Below the pieces are notes generated by a model that searched no databases, was not told the DNA's origin, and saw nothing but the letters and a program-made list of their open reading frames with translations. Source: S5-327 sp965200975 (GTDB taxonomy: Bacteria > Chloroflexota > Dehalococcoidia > Lucifugimonadales > Australimonadaceae). From it: 64,000 nucleotides of DNA. The position numbers and the translations under genes are program-made. This document shows, in pieces, positions 53,021 to 62,119 of the stretch (its first letter is position 1; every line of letters begins with the position of its first letter). The DNA is taken from positions 62,001-126,000 of the forward strand of contig OZ241740.1 in the NCBI GenBank assembly GCA_965200975.1, written 5' to 3'.

Positions 53021-53111
53021 CCAAGGGGTCTGGGGGAGCGAACGCTCTCCCAGCAGCGCGCCGGCGCTGGCGCCTTCACGAGAGGGGGCTGGGGGCGCGA
53101 ACGCCCTCCAG
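53021..53111 (+). repeat. REP-like palindromic repeats, copies C and E
   Basis: Copy C (53021-53073) has the same core hairpin as A and B. About 15 bases later a diverged copy E, CTGGGGGCGCGAACGCCCTCCAG (53089-53111), overlaps the last codons of hpnE and so encodes its tail EGVRAPSPLS. The pair lies between the convergent hydroxyacid-oxidase and hpnE genes. Confidence 0.65.
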
Positions 53112-54491
53112 CACGACCGCCGCGGCAGCGTTGCCGCTGCGGACAGCGCTCTCCATCGTCGCCGGCCAGCCGGTGTCGGTCCAGTCGCCGGCAAGGACGA
53201 GATTGGCCAGCGGCGTTCTCGCCGACAAGCGGTTACTTGGACCGTCGGGGAGCGACCGGAAGGTGGCGCGCTGCTCCTTCACTACGAGGAACCGCTCGAT
53301 GCGAGCGCCGCGCGCGCGGGGCAGCGCACGCTCCAACTCCTCGGTGAACCGCTCGCGCAGCTCCTCTTTCGATTTCGGCCACCACTCCCACGCGCCGCTG
53401 AGCGACACCGTCAGGCGGTCGCCGGGCCCGGGCAACCCTGCAATGCGCGTGCGGTTGAACACGTACTGCAACGGACTATCGACGAACGCCGTCCATTCGA
53501 AATCCGCGACTTCGCGGTCGTACCAGACGTGCAGATTGACGATGGGCGCGAACGTATGCGTCGCCGCAGCGGACAGCGGCGACGTCCCGCGCAGGTCGCC
53601 GGGCAGTATGTTGAGAAGGGCGTAAGGGGGCAGCGCGGATACGAACCAGTCGGCTGTAAGCTCCTCTCCTCCCGGAAAGAGGACGCTCTCGACGACGCCG
53701 TTATTTGTTACGAGCCGCTCCACCGAGCGCCCGAACAGCAGCTCGACGCCCTGCTCGCGCAAGCGGCGCTCCGCCGCGTCGCCCATCACGTCCGACAGGC
53801 CGGAGCGAGCGAAGCCGATATCGGCGCTGTGGACATCGTTCAGCAGGCCCACCTGAAAGACGAAAAACGCCAGGCTGGCCGACACGTCGCGGGGCGCGTC
53901 GTTCAGGGTAGGCAGCACCAGGAGCTCCCAGAAGTTGGCGATAGCGTGGTCGGATTGTCCCTGCCGCCGCAGCCACTCCTCGAACGACGTCCGGCGCAAC
54001 TCCTCCCGGTCAGGGTCGCGCTCGCGCCTGATCTTCTGCAGCGCCACGGCGGCGCGCAGCTTCTCGCGCCAGCTAAGGTGCGGGTACTTCAGGAACGACG
54101 GAAACAGGTGGAGCGGCGCCGGGAGCGGAGCAGCGGAAAAGACGCCGTCCTTCCCGGAGGGGCTGCGCACTTCGACGCGGAGTCGGCGCTGAAGGGCTGT
54201 CCGGTCGAGGGTGCCGAGTTCACGCAGGAAGTCGATGTACTCGACGCAGCAGCCCATAAAGACGTGCTGGCCGTTGTCGATCTGCGCGCCTGTTTCACGG
54301 TCGGTGTAGGAGTAGGCCCTGCCCCCGAGGTAGGGGCGGCGCTCGACGAGCGTTACGCGGCAGCCGGCGGACGCAAGGCGCCAAGCCGCCGCCATGCCGG
54401 CCAGGCCGCCCCCCGCGACGACGACGCGGCGGCCTACGGCAGCCGGATCCGCGGAATGAGACTCGTAGTCCAATGCCTGGCCATAATGCAT
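53076..54491 (-). CDS. hpnE: Hydroxysqualene dehydroxylase (squalene-associated FAD-dependent desaturase)
   Basis: Last step from hydroxysqualene to squalene. The 471-residue FAD amine-oxidase-like protein has VVAGGGLAGMAAAWRLASAG and ERRPYLGGRAYSY near the N-terminus, and VLAGDWTDTGWPATMESAVRSG near the C-terminus, the desaturase signature. The ATG at 54491 overlaps the hpnD 3' end by 58 bases; no later start before the GGGLAG motif is available. Its C-terminal tail is encoded by a REP-like repeat. Last gene of dxs-ids-hpnC-hpnD-hpnE. Confidence 0.92.
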   Translation of the reverse strand: MHYGQALDYESHSADPAAVGRRVVVAGGGLAGMAAAWRLASAGCRVTLVERRPYLGGRAYSYTDRETGAQIDNGQHVFMGCCVEYIDFLRELGTLDRTALQRRLRVEVRSPSGKDGVFSAAPLPAPLHLFPSFLKYPHLSWREKLRAAVALQKIRRERDPDREELRRTSFEEWLRRQGQSDHAIANFWELLVLPTLNDAPRDVSASLAFFVFQVGLLNDVHSADIGFARSGLSDVMGDAAERRLREQGVELLFGRSVERLVTNNGVVESVLFPGGEELTADWFVSALPPYALLNILPGDLRGTSPLSAAATHTFAPIVNLHVWYDREVADFEWTAFVDSPLQYVFNRTRIAGLPGPGDRLTVSLSGAWEWWPKSKEELRERFTEELERALPRARGARIERFLVVKEQRATFRSLPDGPSNRLSARTPLANLVLAGDWTDTGWPATMESAVRSGNAAAAVVLEGVRAPSPLS

Positions 54492-55315
54492 ATCTTCTCG
54501 GCGGAGGAGAGCGCCACGCGCTGGCTGTACACGTCGTACCGGCGCAGTTCGATGCGCTCCAGCAGGCGCAGGTAGAGGGCATGGAGCACCGCTGGGCAGG
54601 CGCGCGACCGGGGCGACAGGTAGTCGAGCGCTTTCCCGCTGGCGTCGAAGTAACCCCTCGCGCGGCGCGCCTCGAAACGCATCAGCGCGATGAACCCGTC
54701 GTTCACCACGCCGCGCATCAGTTCGTCTTCGGAGTACCCGAACCGCCGGAGGTCTTCCTGCGGGAGGTAGACGCGGCCTGCCTCGGCGTCTTCACGCACG
54801 TCGCGGAGGATGTTGGTGAGCTGCATGCCCATCCCCAGTTCGACTGCGCCCTCGCGGGCGCGCGGGTCGGCGTAGCCGAAGATTTCAATGCAGATGAGTC
54901 CCACGACCGAGGCGACGAGATAGCAGTACTCGCGAAGATCGTCGAACGTCTCATAGCGGCGGGGGGCCAAGTCCATCTCGACGCCGTCGATAAGCTGTTC
55001 GAGGAGGCTCGGAGCGATGCCGAACTCGCGGGAGGCGTGGGCCAGAGCCTCCAGCGCCGGGCCGCGGGAGGCGCCTGCAAACGCGTTCCGCAAATCGTCG
55101 CGCAGTTCGTGCAGCTGCTCCTGCTTGCGGGCGTTCGGTTCCGCGCTGTCGGCGATGTCGTCGGCCAGACGGGCAAACGCGTAGACGGCGTAGATGGCGC
55201 GTCGCTTGCGGGCGGGCAGCGTGAGAAAAGCGTAATAGAAGTTGCGCGCCTCGCGCTTCGCGACAGACTGACAGTAGTCGTACGCAGCCGCGACTGTAGG
55301 GGAAGGAGATGTCAT
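54434..55315 (-). CDS. hpnD: Presqualene diphosphate synthase
   Basis: Condenses two farnesyl diphosphates. The 293-residue protein has the squalene/phytoene-synthase motifs FARLADDIADS (first Asp-rich) and QLTNILRDVREDAEAGRVYLP (second). It overlaps hpnC by four bases and hpnE by 58. Adjacent hpnC and hpnE identify it as HpnD rather than phytoene synthase. Confidence 0.92.
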   Translation of the reverse strand: MTSPSPTVAAAYDYCQSVAKREARNFYYAFLTLPARKRRAIYAVYAFARLADDIADSAEPNARKQEQLHELRDDLRNAFAGASRGPALEALAHASREFGIAPSLLEQLIDGVEMDLAPRRYETFDDLREYCYLVASVVGLICIEIFGYADPRAREGAVELGMGMQLTNILRDVREDAEAGRVYLPQEDLRRFGYSEDELMRGVVNDGFIALMRFEARRARGYFDASGKALDYLSPRSRACPAVLHALYLRLLERIELRRYDVYSQRVALSSAEKICIMARHWTTSLIPRIRLP

Positions 55316-56199
55316 GCCGCCGGCCTCCGCATCGCCATCCGCACGGCGGTCGACGCCATCAGCTGCAACTTCCGCCCGGAGGAGACTTCGGGCCGGTGGC
55401 TCAGCACGTCGAAGTTCTGCTTGCGGATCGCCTCGAGCACGCTCAGCCCGCCGCGCGAGAAGAGGGTTATGTCGAATTTCATCCGTCCATCGAGCCGCTC
55501 TATGAGCCCGAGCCCTCGCTCGAACAGCTCCTGGGCGCGGTCGACCTCGAACGCCATCAGCCGGCGGAAGTTGTCGTTGACCACGCCGGCGGCAAGGTCA
55601 TCCTCCGAGTAGCCGAAGCGCTCCATATCCTCCAGCGGAAGGTAGATGCGGCCGATGTCGTAGTCGCGCTTCACGTCCTGCCAGAAGTTGGCCAGCTGAA
55701 GAGCCGTGCAGGTCGCGTCGGAGAGCAAGTGACTCTCCTCTTCGCGGCAACCAACGACGTAGAGCACCATGCGCCCCACCGTGTTTGCCGAGTGGTCGCA
55801 GTAGTAGAGGAGGTCGTCGTAGGTGGGAAACCGGCCCGACCCCTGGTCCATCCGGTTCGCCTCGATGAGCTTTCGGAAGGGAAGCTCCGGAATATCGAAC
55901 CGCTGTATGACGTCCTGCAGGGCGACGAGGATCGGATGCGACGGCTGCGCGCCGTTGCACGCCTCGCCCAGCGCCTCTTCCCATTCGTTGAGGAGAGCCA
56001 TGCGGTCGCCGGCGACCTCGTCGCCGAGATCGTCCGTGTAGCGGCAGAAGGAGTAGACGGCGTAAAGAGCAGGGCGGTAGACGGCGGGAAGCATCAACGA
56101 TCCCACGGTGAAGTTCTCGTAGTGGGTCTTCGCCAGGCGCTTGCAGAAGGCATAGGCTTCAGGCAGGCTTGGCGCCCTGTCGGGGTCCTTCACTGTCAT
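55312..56199 (-). CDS. hpnC: Hydroxysqualene synthase
   Basis: Converts presqualene diphosphate to hydroxysqualene. A 295-residue paralogue of HpnD with SFCRYTDDLGDEVAGDR and QLANFWQDVKRDYDIGRIYLP. The first Asp-rich motif DDLGD and second DVKRD are intact. It lies 57 bases after the polyprenyl synthase gene and overlaps hpnD by four bases. Confidence 0.92.
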   Translation of the reverse strand: MTVKDPDRAPSLPEAYAFCKRLAKTHYENFTVGSLMLPAVYRPALYAVYSFCRYTDDLGDEVAGDRMALLNEWEEALGEACNGAQPSHPILVALQDVIQRFDIPELPFRKLIEANRMDQGSGRFPTYDDLLYYCDHSANTVGRMVLYVVGCREEESHLLSDATCTALQLANFWQDVKRDYDIGRIYLPLEDMERFGYSEDDLAAGVVNDNFRRLMAFEVDRAQELFERGLGLIERLDGRMKFDITLFSRGGLSVLEAIRKQNFDVLSHRPEVSSGRKLQLMASTAVRMAMRRPAA

Positions 56200-56256
56200 C
56201 CTTTTCTCCTGTGCTTCATCCTGCCCCGGACGGCGGACGAAGAGCGGCGGTATGCC

Positions 56257-57303
56257 CTATTTGTCGCGGGTGATGAAGAAGTCGGCCAAAGCCTGAATGC
56301 GTTCACGCGCTCCGGGAGCAAGAGCGACGCCGTCCAGCGCGGACAGCGCGCCTGCAGCCTGATCTTCGGCGGTCTGTTGCACGCGGGCCTCGCCGTCGAG
56401 TTCAGCAAGCAGGCCGAGGACGCGCTCGATATCGTCGGGCGCCACCTCTTCGGCGGAGTAGGCGGCGCGGAGCCATTCGCGCTGTTCCGTGCTGGCCTTC
56501 TGGAAGAGATACACGATCGGCATGCTCTTCTTCTTGCGTCGAATGTCGGCGCCTACAGCCTTGCCGGTCGCCGCCGGGTCGCCCCAGATGCCGAGGAGAT
56601 CGTCGCGCACCTGGAAGGCGATGCCGAGCCGCCTGCCGCACGCCCCGAAGGCCTCCGCCGTCTGCGGGTCGCCGGTAGCCGCGAGCGCGCCGATGTACAT
56701 TGCGCAGTCCACCAGCGCGCCCGTCTTGCGCGAAATCATGTCGATGTACGCGTCGGTCGTAACGCCGTCGGAGTCCTCGAACGACATATCGAGGTACTGC
56801 CCCTCGACCATTTCGAGGTAGCGCGCCGTGAGGACGTCGGCGGCGGCGAGTACGGTGTGGGCAGGGAGGCCTGTCTCCGCCAGAGCGCGTATCGTCTGGC
56901 CGCCCGCCACGCGCATCGCGTTGCCTCCCGCGACGGCCTCGTGGACGCCGAACACCGTCCACGCTGTAGCTCGCCCTCGACGGGTCTCGTCCCTGTCCTG
57001 GATATCGTCGTGGATAAGCGAGAAGTTGTGAATGAGTTCGATGGCGGCGGCGGCGGGAAGGGCGCTGCGCCAGTCGCCCCCCGCGAATTCGCAGGAAGCG
57101 AGGACAAGCACAGCCCGCAGCCCCTTGCCTGCGCCCTCGTCCGCAGGGTTGCCATGGATGTCCTGCCACCCCAAGTGGTAGCGAAGGATGCCGAAGATGC
57201 CGGCGTCGCTTTCGCCGCCGGGCGACGCGCGCCGCATCTGCCGCTTGACGTCGGCAGAGTACCGGTCGACGAGCGAAGCGGAGATGCTTTCGGGGGAGAC
57301 CAT
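56257..57303 (-). CDS. Polyprenyl (farnesyl/geranylgeranyl) diphosphate synthase
   Basis: Head-to-tail prenyltransferase of 348 residues. First Asp-rich motif LIHDDIQDRDETRRG, second QVRDDLLGIWGD. An aromatic Phe five residues before the first Asp (NFSLIHDD) suggests a short chain, C15 to C20 (inference). In this cluster it likely supplies farnesyl diphosphate to HpnC/HpnD. ATG 57303 begins right before the conserved N-terminal helix. It follows dxs by 17 bases. Confidence 0.9.
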   Translation of the reverse strand: MVSPESISASLVDRYSADVKRQMRRASPGGESDAGIFGILRYHLGWQDIHGNPADEGAGKGLRAVLVLASCEFAGGDWRSALPAAAAIELIHNFSLIHDDIQDRDETRRGRATAWTVFGVHEAVAGGNAMRVAGGQTIRALAETGLPAHTVLAAADVLTARYLEMVEGQYLDMSFEDSDGVTTDAYIDMISRKTGALVDCAMYIGALAATGDPQTAEAFGACGRRLGIAFQVRDDLLGIWGDPAATGKAVGADIRRKKKSMPIVYLFQKASTEQREWLRAAYSAEEVAPDDIERVLGLLAELDGEARVQQTAEDQAAGALSALDGVALAPGARERIQALADFFITRDK

Positions 57304-57320
57304 CAGCCCAACCGTTTCTC

Positions 57321-59258
57321 TCACCCGGCGGACGCGAGTCCGGGCCCTTGCGTGTTGCGCCACGCCTTGACGGAGTCCTTGGAGCCGCCGGCGTCGGGGA
57401 AGAATGTGTCAAGCACCTGCTGGACTATCCCGTCGGCGTCGAGCCCCAGCTGGCGGCGCTGCGAGTCCGCCGTGCCCTGCTCGATGAACGCGTCCGGGAA
57501 CCCGATGCGGTGCACCGCGACGTCCCTCTCGCCGAGGTCGCTCAGCGCCTCGACCACCGCAGCGCCGAACCCTCCCGCCAGCACATTCTCCTCGACGGTA
57601 ACAATCCGCCCTGTGCTCCGCGCGATGTCGAGCAGCAAGTCGGTGTCGAGCGGCTTCACGTAGATCGGGTTCACCACGCCGCAAGCGACGCCGTGCTCCT
57701 CCAGCTTGCCCGCGGCGGCGATCGCCGCTGCGACCGTCTTGCCAATCGCGAAGATGACGACGTCTTTCCCTTCCCGAACGACCCTTCCCTTCCCGATGGG
57801 CAGCTCGTGCAGTTTGGCGTCGAGCTCCGCGCCGGTCGCAGCGCCGCGCGGAATGCGGATGGCGAACGGCCCCGGGTGCATGTAGGCGGTATAGACGAGA
57901 TGCTGCAGTTCGTTCTCGTCGCCCGGCACAGCCACCACGGCGTTAGGAATACACCGCAGGTACGAGATGTCGAACGCGCCCTGGTGCGTCTTGCCGTCTT
58001 CGCCGACGATGCCGGCGCGGTCGGCGATGAGCTTCACCGGAAGGTCTTGCAAGCATACGTCGTGGACGATCTGGTCGAACGCTCGCTGCATAAACGTCGA
58101 GTAGATGGACACGAAAGGCTTCAGCCCATTCGACGCCATGCCGGCCGCCATACTGACGGCGTGCTGCTCCGCGATGCCGACGTCGAACACGCGCTGGGGA
58201 AACTCGCGGCGCACGGTCTCGAGTCCTGTGCCATGGAGCATCGCCGCCGAGATGCCGACGACGTGGGGGTCGTGGCGCATAATCGCTTGCATCGTGCGGG
58301 CGAACACTGCCGAGTAGGTCGGCGCGGACGCTCCGGACGAGCCAAGCGGCGAGCTGGGCTGGTGGAACGTAACCGGGTCGCTCTCGGCGGGATCGTAGCC
58401 GTGCCCCTTGTGGGTGACCACGTGCACCAGCGGCGTTACTCCCTTGACCGACTTGGCCTGCCGGAGCGTCTCCTCGAGCTGGGCGAGGTTGTGGCCGTCG
58501 ACCGGGCCGAGGTAGCGGAACCCCATCTCGGTCCACAGCGTAGTGGGCACAATCATGCTGTCCAGCGCGCCGCCGAACCGCTTCACGAGCCCGTAGACCG
58601 TGTCGCCCTTAGGCGCGAGCGTCGCGATGTCTTGCACGCGGTCGACCAGGAACTGGTACTCCGGGCGCGCAATGATGCGCTTGCGCCAGTTGGTGAAGAA
58701 CCCGACGTTCTCCGATATCGACATGCCGTTGTCGTTCAGGACAACGATGAGCTTATCGGGGTTCAGATGAGCGATGTTGTTGAGGGCCTCGAAGCTCGAG
58801 CCCGACGTCATCGCTCCGTCGCCCACTACGCCGATAGTCCACGCGTTCTCCCGGCGGGTCGCGGCGCCCTCCGCGATCCCCAGGGCAATGGAGAGCCCGG
58901 TGCCCGCGTGGCCTGCGGCCATCGTGTCGTGCGGGCTCTCCATTGGGTCTCCGAACCCGGAGAGGCCGCCCTCGAGGCGTATCTTCTCAAACTCGTCGCG
59001 CCGCCCGGTAACCATCTTGTGCGTGTAGCACTGGTTGGTCGTGTCCCAGACAATGCGGTCTACGGGGCTGTCGAATACGCGGTGCAAGGCCAGCGTCAGC
59101 TCCACCACGCCGAGGTTCGACGCCAAGTGCCCGCCCCGTTCGGTTATCACGGAGATGATGGTCTCCCGGACTTCCTGGGCAACCTGGTCTGTCTCTTCCA
59201 GCGTAAGCGCCTTCAAGTCGCTCGGCGAATCGATGTGGTTAAGTAGTCGCACTGCCAT
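57321..59258 (-). CDS. dxs: 1-deoxy-D-xylulose-5-phosphate synthase
   Basis: Entry enzyme of the MEP isoprenoid pathway. The 645-residue ThDP enzyme has GGHLASNLGVVELTLALH, the ThDP/Mg motif GDGAMTSGSSFEALNN, MAAGHAGTGLSIALG and the transketolase C-terminal regions (GIAEQHAVSMAAGMA). ATG 59258 is chosen for the CAGGAG upstream. First gene of a five-gene operon that runs from pyruvate and glyceraldehyde phosphate toward squalene. Confidence 0.96.
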   Translation of the reverse strand: MAVRLLNHIDSPSDLKALTLEETDQVAQEVRETIISVITERGGHLASNLGVVELTLALHRVFDSPVDRIVWDTTNQCYTHKMVTGRRDEFEKIRLEGGLSGFGDPMESPHDTMAAGHAGTGLSIALGIAEGAATRRENAWTIGVVGDGAMTSGSSFEALNNIAHLNPDKLIVVLNDNGMSISENVGFFTNWRKRIIARPEYQFLVDRVQDIATLAPKGDTVYGLVKRFGGALDSMIVPTTLWTEMGFRYLGPVDGHNLAQLEETLRQAKSVKGVTPLVHVVTHKGHGYDPAESDPVTFHQPSSPLGSSGASAPTYSAVFARTMQAIMRHDPHVVGISAAMLHGTGLETVRREFPQRVFDVGIAEQHAVSMAAGMASNGLKPFVSIYSTFMQRAFDQIVHDVCLQDLPVKLIADRAGIVGEDGKTHQGAFDISYLRCIPNAVVAVPGDENELQHLVYTAYMHPGPFAIRIPRGAATGAELDAKLHELPIGKGRVVREGKDVVIFAIGKTVAAAIAAAGKLEEHGVACGVVNPIYVKPLDTDLLLDIARSTGRIVTVEENVLAGGFGAAVVEALSDLGERDVAVHRIGFPDAFIEQGTADSQRRQLGLDADGIVQQVLDTFFPDAGGSKDSVKAWRNTQGPGLASAG

Positions 59259-59369
59259 TGTTAACTCTCCTGGGGAGCAGAGAATCGGTTTTTCCGCAGA
59301 CTGTGCCGGAAACTTCACTCTGCATCGGTCTACGCTTCCGCCGGTTCACTCCTAGCATCCTCGCAGGCT

Positions 59370-59375
59370 AGTATA
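59370..59375 (-). promoter_or_regulatory. -10 element of dxs
   Basis: A TATACT on the minus strand about 110 bases before the dxs ATG. The best -35-like TTGAAA is 24 bases upstream, too far, so the call is weak. Confidence 0.35.
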
Positions 59376-59459
59376 GCTGCTACATTGTCTGTCTGCTACT
59401 TTCAACCCCCATCCAATTGCCCCGTCAACCTTACGCCTGAATTTCGCCGACGAAGGCTG

Positions 59460-60098
59460 CTAAAATCCCTGACGGCCCTCGAACGCTTTCTTGAGCGTAA
59501 GGCTGTCGGCGTACTCCAGATCGCCCCCTGCGGGAAGCCCTCGCGCAAGGCGCGTTATAGGGGCGCCGAGCGCTCCCGCCGCCTGATGAAGGTACATCGC
59601 CGTGAGTTCGCCCTCGACCGTGGCGTTCGTCGCCACCACAATCTCTTCGATAGGCTCGTTGGCGACTCGCGCAAGGAGTTCGCGCACCCGCAAGCGCTCC
59701 GGCCCGACGCCATTCATCGGGTCGAGCACTCCGTGAAGCACGTGGTACAGTCCCCTGAACGCTTCCGTTCGCTCAATTGCGAGCACGTCGAGCGGCTCCT
59801 GCACAACGCACAGGCGCGATTGGTCGCGCGAAGGGTCGGCGCAGATCCCGCACGGGTCCGACTCGGTAATGTTCTGGCAGCGCGAGCAGAAGACGATGCG
59901 CTCCTTGACCGAGCCGATGGCGTCGGCGAGGTCGTGCGCCTCTCTGGCCGGCATACGGATAACGTAGTAGGCGAGGCGCTGCGCCGTCTTTGGGCCGATT
60001 CCCGGCAGCTTGTGCAGTTGCTCGATGAGCCTCGCTACCGGCGGCGCGAGCGACGGATGCAGCGCGTCGGGGAATCCTGGTGTTTCCGGCGGCGACAT
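59460..60098 (-). CDS. recR: Recombination protein RecR
   Basis: RecFOR partner that forms a DNA clamp. The 212-residue protein has the helix-hairpin-helix LPGIGPKTAQRLAYYV, the zinc finger CSRC and CGIC (residues 71-86) and the Toprim segment VVQEPLDVLAIERT and IVVATNATVEGELTA. The upstream part of the open frame overlaps ybaB and is a shadow. Third gene of dnaX-ybaB-recR. Confidence 0.96.
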   Translation of the reverse strand: MSPPETPGFPDALHPSLAPPVARLIEQLHKLPGIGPKTAQRLAYYVIRMPAREAHDLADAIGSVKERIVFCSRCQNITESDPCGICADPSRDQSRLCVVQEPLDVLAIERTEAFRGLYHVLHGVLDPMNGVGPERLRVRELLARVANEPIEEIVVATNATVEGELTAMYLHQAAGALGAPITRLARGLPAGGDLEYADSLTLKKAFEGRQGF

Positions 60099-60106
60099 GG
60101 CCCGCG

Positions 60107-60409
60107 CTACATTCCCGGAATTTTGAGGCCGCCCGTAATCGCGCCGAGCCGCGTTGCAGCCAGCTCCTGCGATTTCGCGAGCGCCTCGTTCACCGCCGCC
60201 AGCACCATGTCTTGCAGTATCTCTACGTCTTCGGGGTCGACTGCCGCAGGGTCGATGGTCACCGCGGCGAGCGTCTGCTTGCCCGTCGCCACGACTTTCA
60301 CCGCGCCGCCCCCGGCCGACGCCTCGACGCGCTCGTCCTCCAGCGCTTCCTGGGCCTTGGCGAGCCGGGCCTGCAGCTGCTGGGCTTGCTTGATCATATT
60401 CCTGTTCAT
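60107..60409 (-). CDS. ybaB: YbaB/EbfC family nucleoid-associated protein
   Basis: A 100-residue DNA-binding protein found between dnaX and recR in many bacteria. It has the amphipathic helix MIKQAQQLQARLAKAQEAL, the strand region GGAVKVVATGKQTLAAVTIDP and the C-terminal helix DMVLAAVNEALAKSQEL. It is 6 bases after dnaX and 8 bases before recR. Confidence 0.95.
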   Translation of the reverse strand: MNRNMIKQAQQLQARLAKAQEALEDERVEASAGGGAVKVVATGKQTLAAVTIDPAAVDPEDVEILQDMVLAAVNEALAKSQELAATRLGAITGGLKIPGM

Positions 60410-60415
60410 TCTGCG

Positions 60416-62119
60416 TCACTCCTCTTGCGGCGCGCCGGCGGCGAGCTCCGGGCGCGTCGCTTTGTAGGGCGTCCCGTCCAAAGGAGCAGCCTCGCTCTCC
60501 GAAACCACTTCGCCTCCGAGCGACTTGGCTACTTCGACGAGATGCCCCGCCGGAGGCGCTCCATTCGCCGGCCCTGCGCTCCCTTCGCGGGCGCTCTCGA
60601 TGCGCACGGTAAGGCTCTCGCCTAACGCTTGCTTGAGCACGCTCTCCACCTCGGCCTTGCAACGCGGGTCCTCCAGCTCCGACTGCAATCGTTCGCTGTT
60701 CGAGTGGTGCGCGAACACGACGACCAGCGTCGAGCCGTCGACCATGCGCGTCGCCGAGCTCCGCAGAAGCGCCGCAACATCGAACTTGCGCCTGGGGACG
60801 CTCGCAAGCGCCTTCAGGATGGCGGGCCACTGCGCGTCGAGCCGTTGCTGCAACGGCGCCGCCGGGTCGAACGGCGGCGGAGAAGCAGGAGGCGCCGCTT
60901 GCTCGGGCCGCCTCTCCTGCTGGGGCGCATACTGGGGACGAGGCTGGGAGGCGGGAGGGCGCGCCGCAGCAGCCTGCCGCTCCGAGGGCCGCTGCTGTGA
61001 AGGCTGCGGAACCGGAACAGGCGCGGGCGCGGCCTGCTGCGGCGCCAGCGCAAGCTCCACCGCGGCAAGCTCCAGCGGCAGCGGCGACGGCTGGTCGAAC
61101 CGCAGCGACGCCTGCCCGAACAGCCGGAGCGCCCGCATAATCCGTTCGATATCGACCTCCTCAACGGAAGCGGCAAGCTGCATCCGGGCGTCGTTGGGAA
61201 TGTCCAGCGCGTCCGTAACTCCGCTCTTGATGAGGAGGGCGGCGCGCAGATAGTCCACCGTCATTCGGTGCAGCGGACGCAAGTCGAGGCCCTCGCGAGC
61301 GACGCCGTTGATAACCTCCAGCGCCTCGGAAGTCCGGCCTGCAAGCAGGCGCTGCACGAGGGAGAGCGCCTGCTCCTCGCCTCCTGCGCCAAGCATCTCG
61401 CGGGCCTGCTCGGCGGTGAGTTGGCCTCCGAACGACGTGATGAGCTGGTCCAGCAGGTTCGTCGCGTCTCGCAGGCTCCCTCCCGCCGTCCGGGCTATCA
61501 GTTGGAGCGCCTCCGGCGACGCGTCAACTCCTTCCTCCTGCGCAATGCCGGTCAGCCGCTCGACGATGTCCGACAGCGCGATGCGGTGGAAGTCGAACCG
61601 CTGACACCGCGAGACGATCGTCGCCGGCAGCCGGTGCGGCTCCGTCGTCGCCAGGACGAACACCGTATAGGGAGGAGGCTCCTCGAGCGTTTTCAGGAAC
61701 GCGTTGAAGGCGTCGTTGGTGAGCGCGTGCGCCTCGTCGATGATGTACACCTTGCGCTTCCCCACCGTGGGGGCGAACCGCACTTTCTCGCGCAAGTCCC
61801 GCATCTCGTCGATGCCTCGATTGCTGGCCGCGTCGATCTCTATCAGGTCGACAAAGCTGCCGTTCTCGATTGCGCGGCAGTTGTCGCACAGCCCGCACGG
61901 GTCGCCAACGCGGGGAGGGCGCATCGTGCAGTTCAGCGATTTGGCGAGCACGCGGGCCGTGCTCGTCTTCCCCGTTCCGCGCGGCCCGCACAACAGATAC
62001 GCATGCGACACCCGGTCGCTCGCAACGGCCTGTGTGAGCGTTTGGGTGACGGGCCCCTGCCCCACGATGTCGGCGAACCTCGGCGGCCGCCATTTCCGGT
62101 ACAGCGCAGCGCCGCTCAC
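60416..62119 (-). CDS. dnaX: DNA polymerase III gamma/tau subunit
   Basis: Clamp-loader ATPase of 567 residues. Start block YRKWRPPRFADIVGQ, Walker A GPRGTGKTS, zinc-binding CGLCDNC, Walker B VYIIDEAHALT and sensor TTEPHRLPATIVSRCQRFDF. A Pro/Gln-rich linker follows (near 370-430), then a C-terminal domain. GTG start at 62119, overlapping the ybeY stop (GTGA). I see no obvious slippery A-run for frameshift production of gamma. Confidence 0.95.
   Translation of the reverse strand: MSGAALYRKWRPPRFADIVGQGPVTQTLTQAVASDRVSHAYLLCGPRGTGKTSTARVLAKSLNCTMRPPRVGDPCGLCDNCRAIENGSFVDLIEIDAASNRGIDEMRDLREKVRFAPTVGKRKVYIIDEAHALTNDAFNAFLKTLEEPPPYTVFVLATTEPHRLPATIVSRCQRFDFHRIALSDIVERLTGIAQEEGVDASPEALQLIARTAGGSLRDATNLLDQLITSFGGQLTAEQAREMLGAGGEEQALSLVQRLLAGRTSEALEVINGVAREGLDLRPLHRMTVDYLRAALLIKSGVTDALDIPNDARMQLAASVEEVDIERIMRALRLFGQASLRFDQPSPLPLELAAVELALAPQQAAPAPVPVPQPSQQRPSERQAAAARPPASQPRPQYAPQQERRPEQAAPPASPPPFDPAAPLQQRLDAQWPAILKALASVPRRKFDVAALLRSSATRMVDGSTLVVVFAHHSNSERLQSELEDPRCKAEVESVLKQALGESLTVRIESAREGSAGPANGAPPAGHLVEVAKSLGGEVVSESEAAPLDGTPYKATRPELAAGAPQEE

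Noticed and set aside
60416..62119. Programmed frameshift for the gamma form of DnaX
   Set aside because: I could not find an A-run slippery site with a following stem in the linker region.
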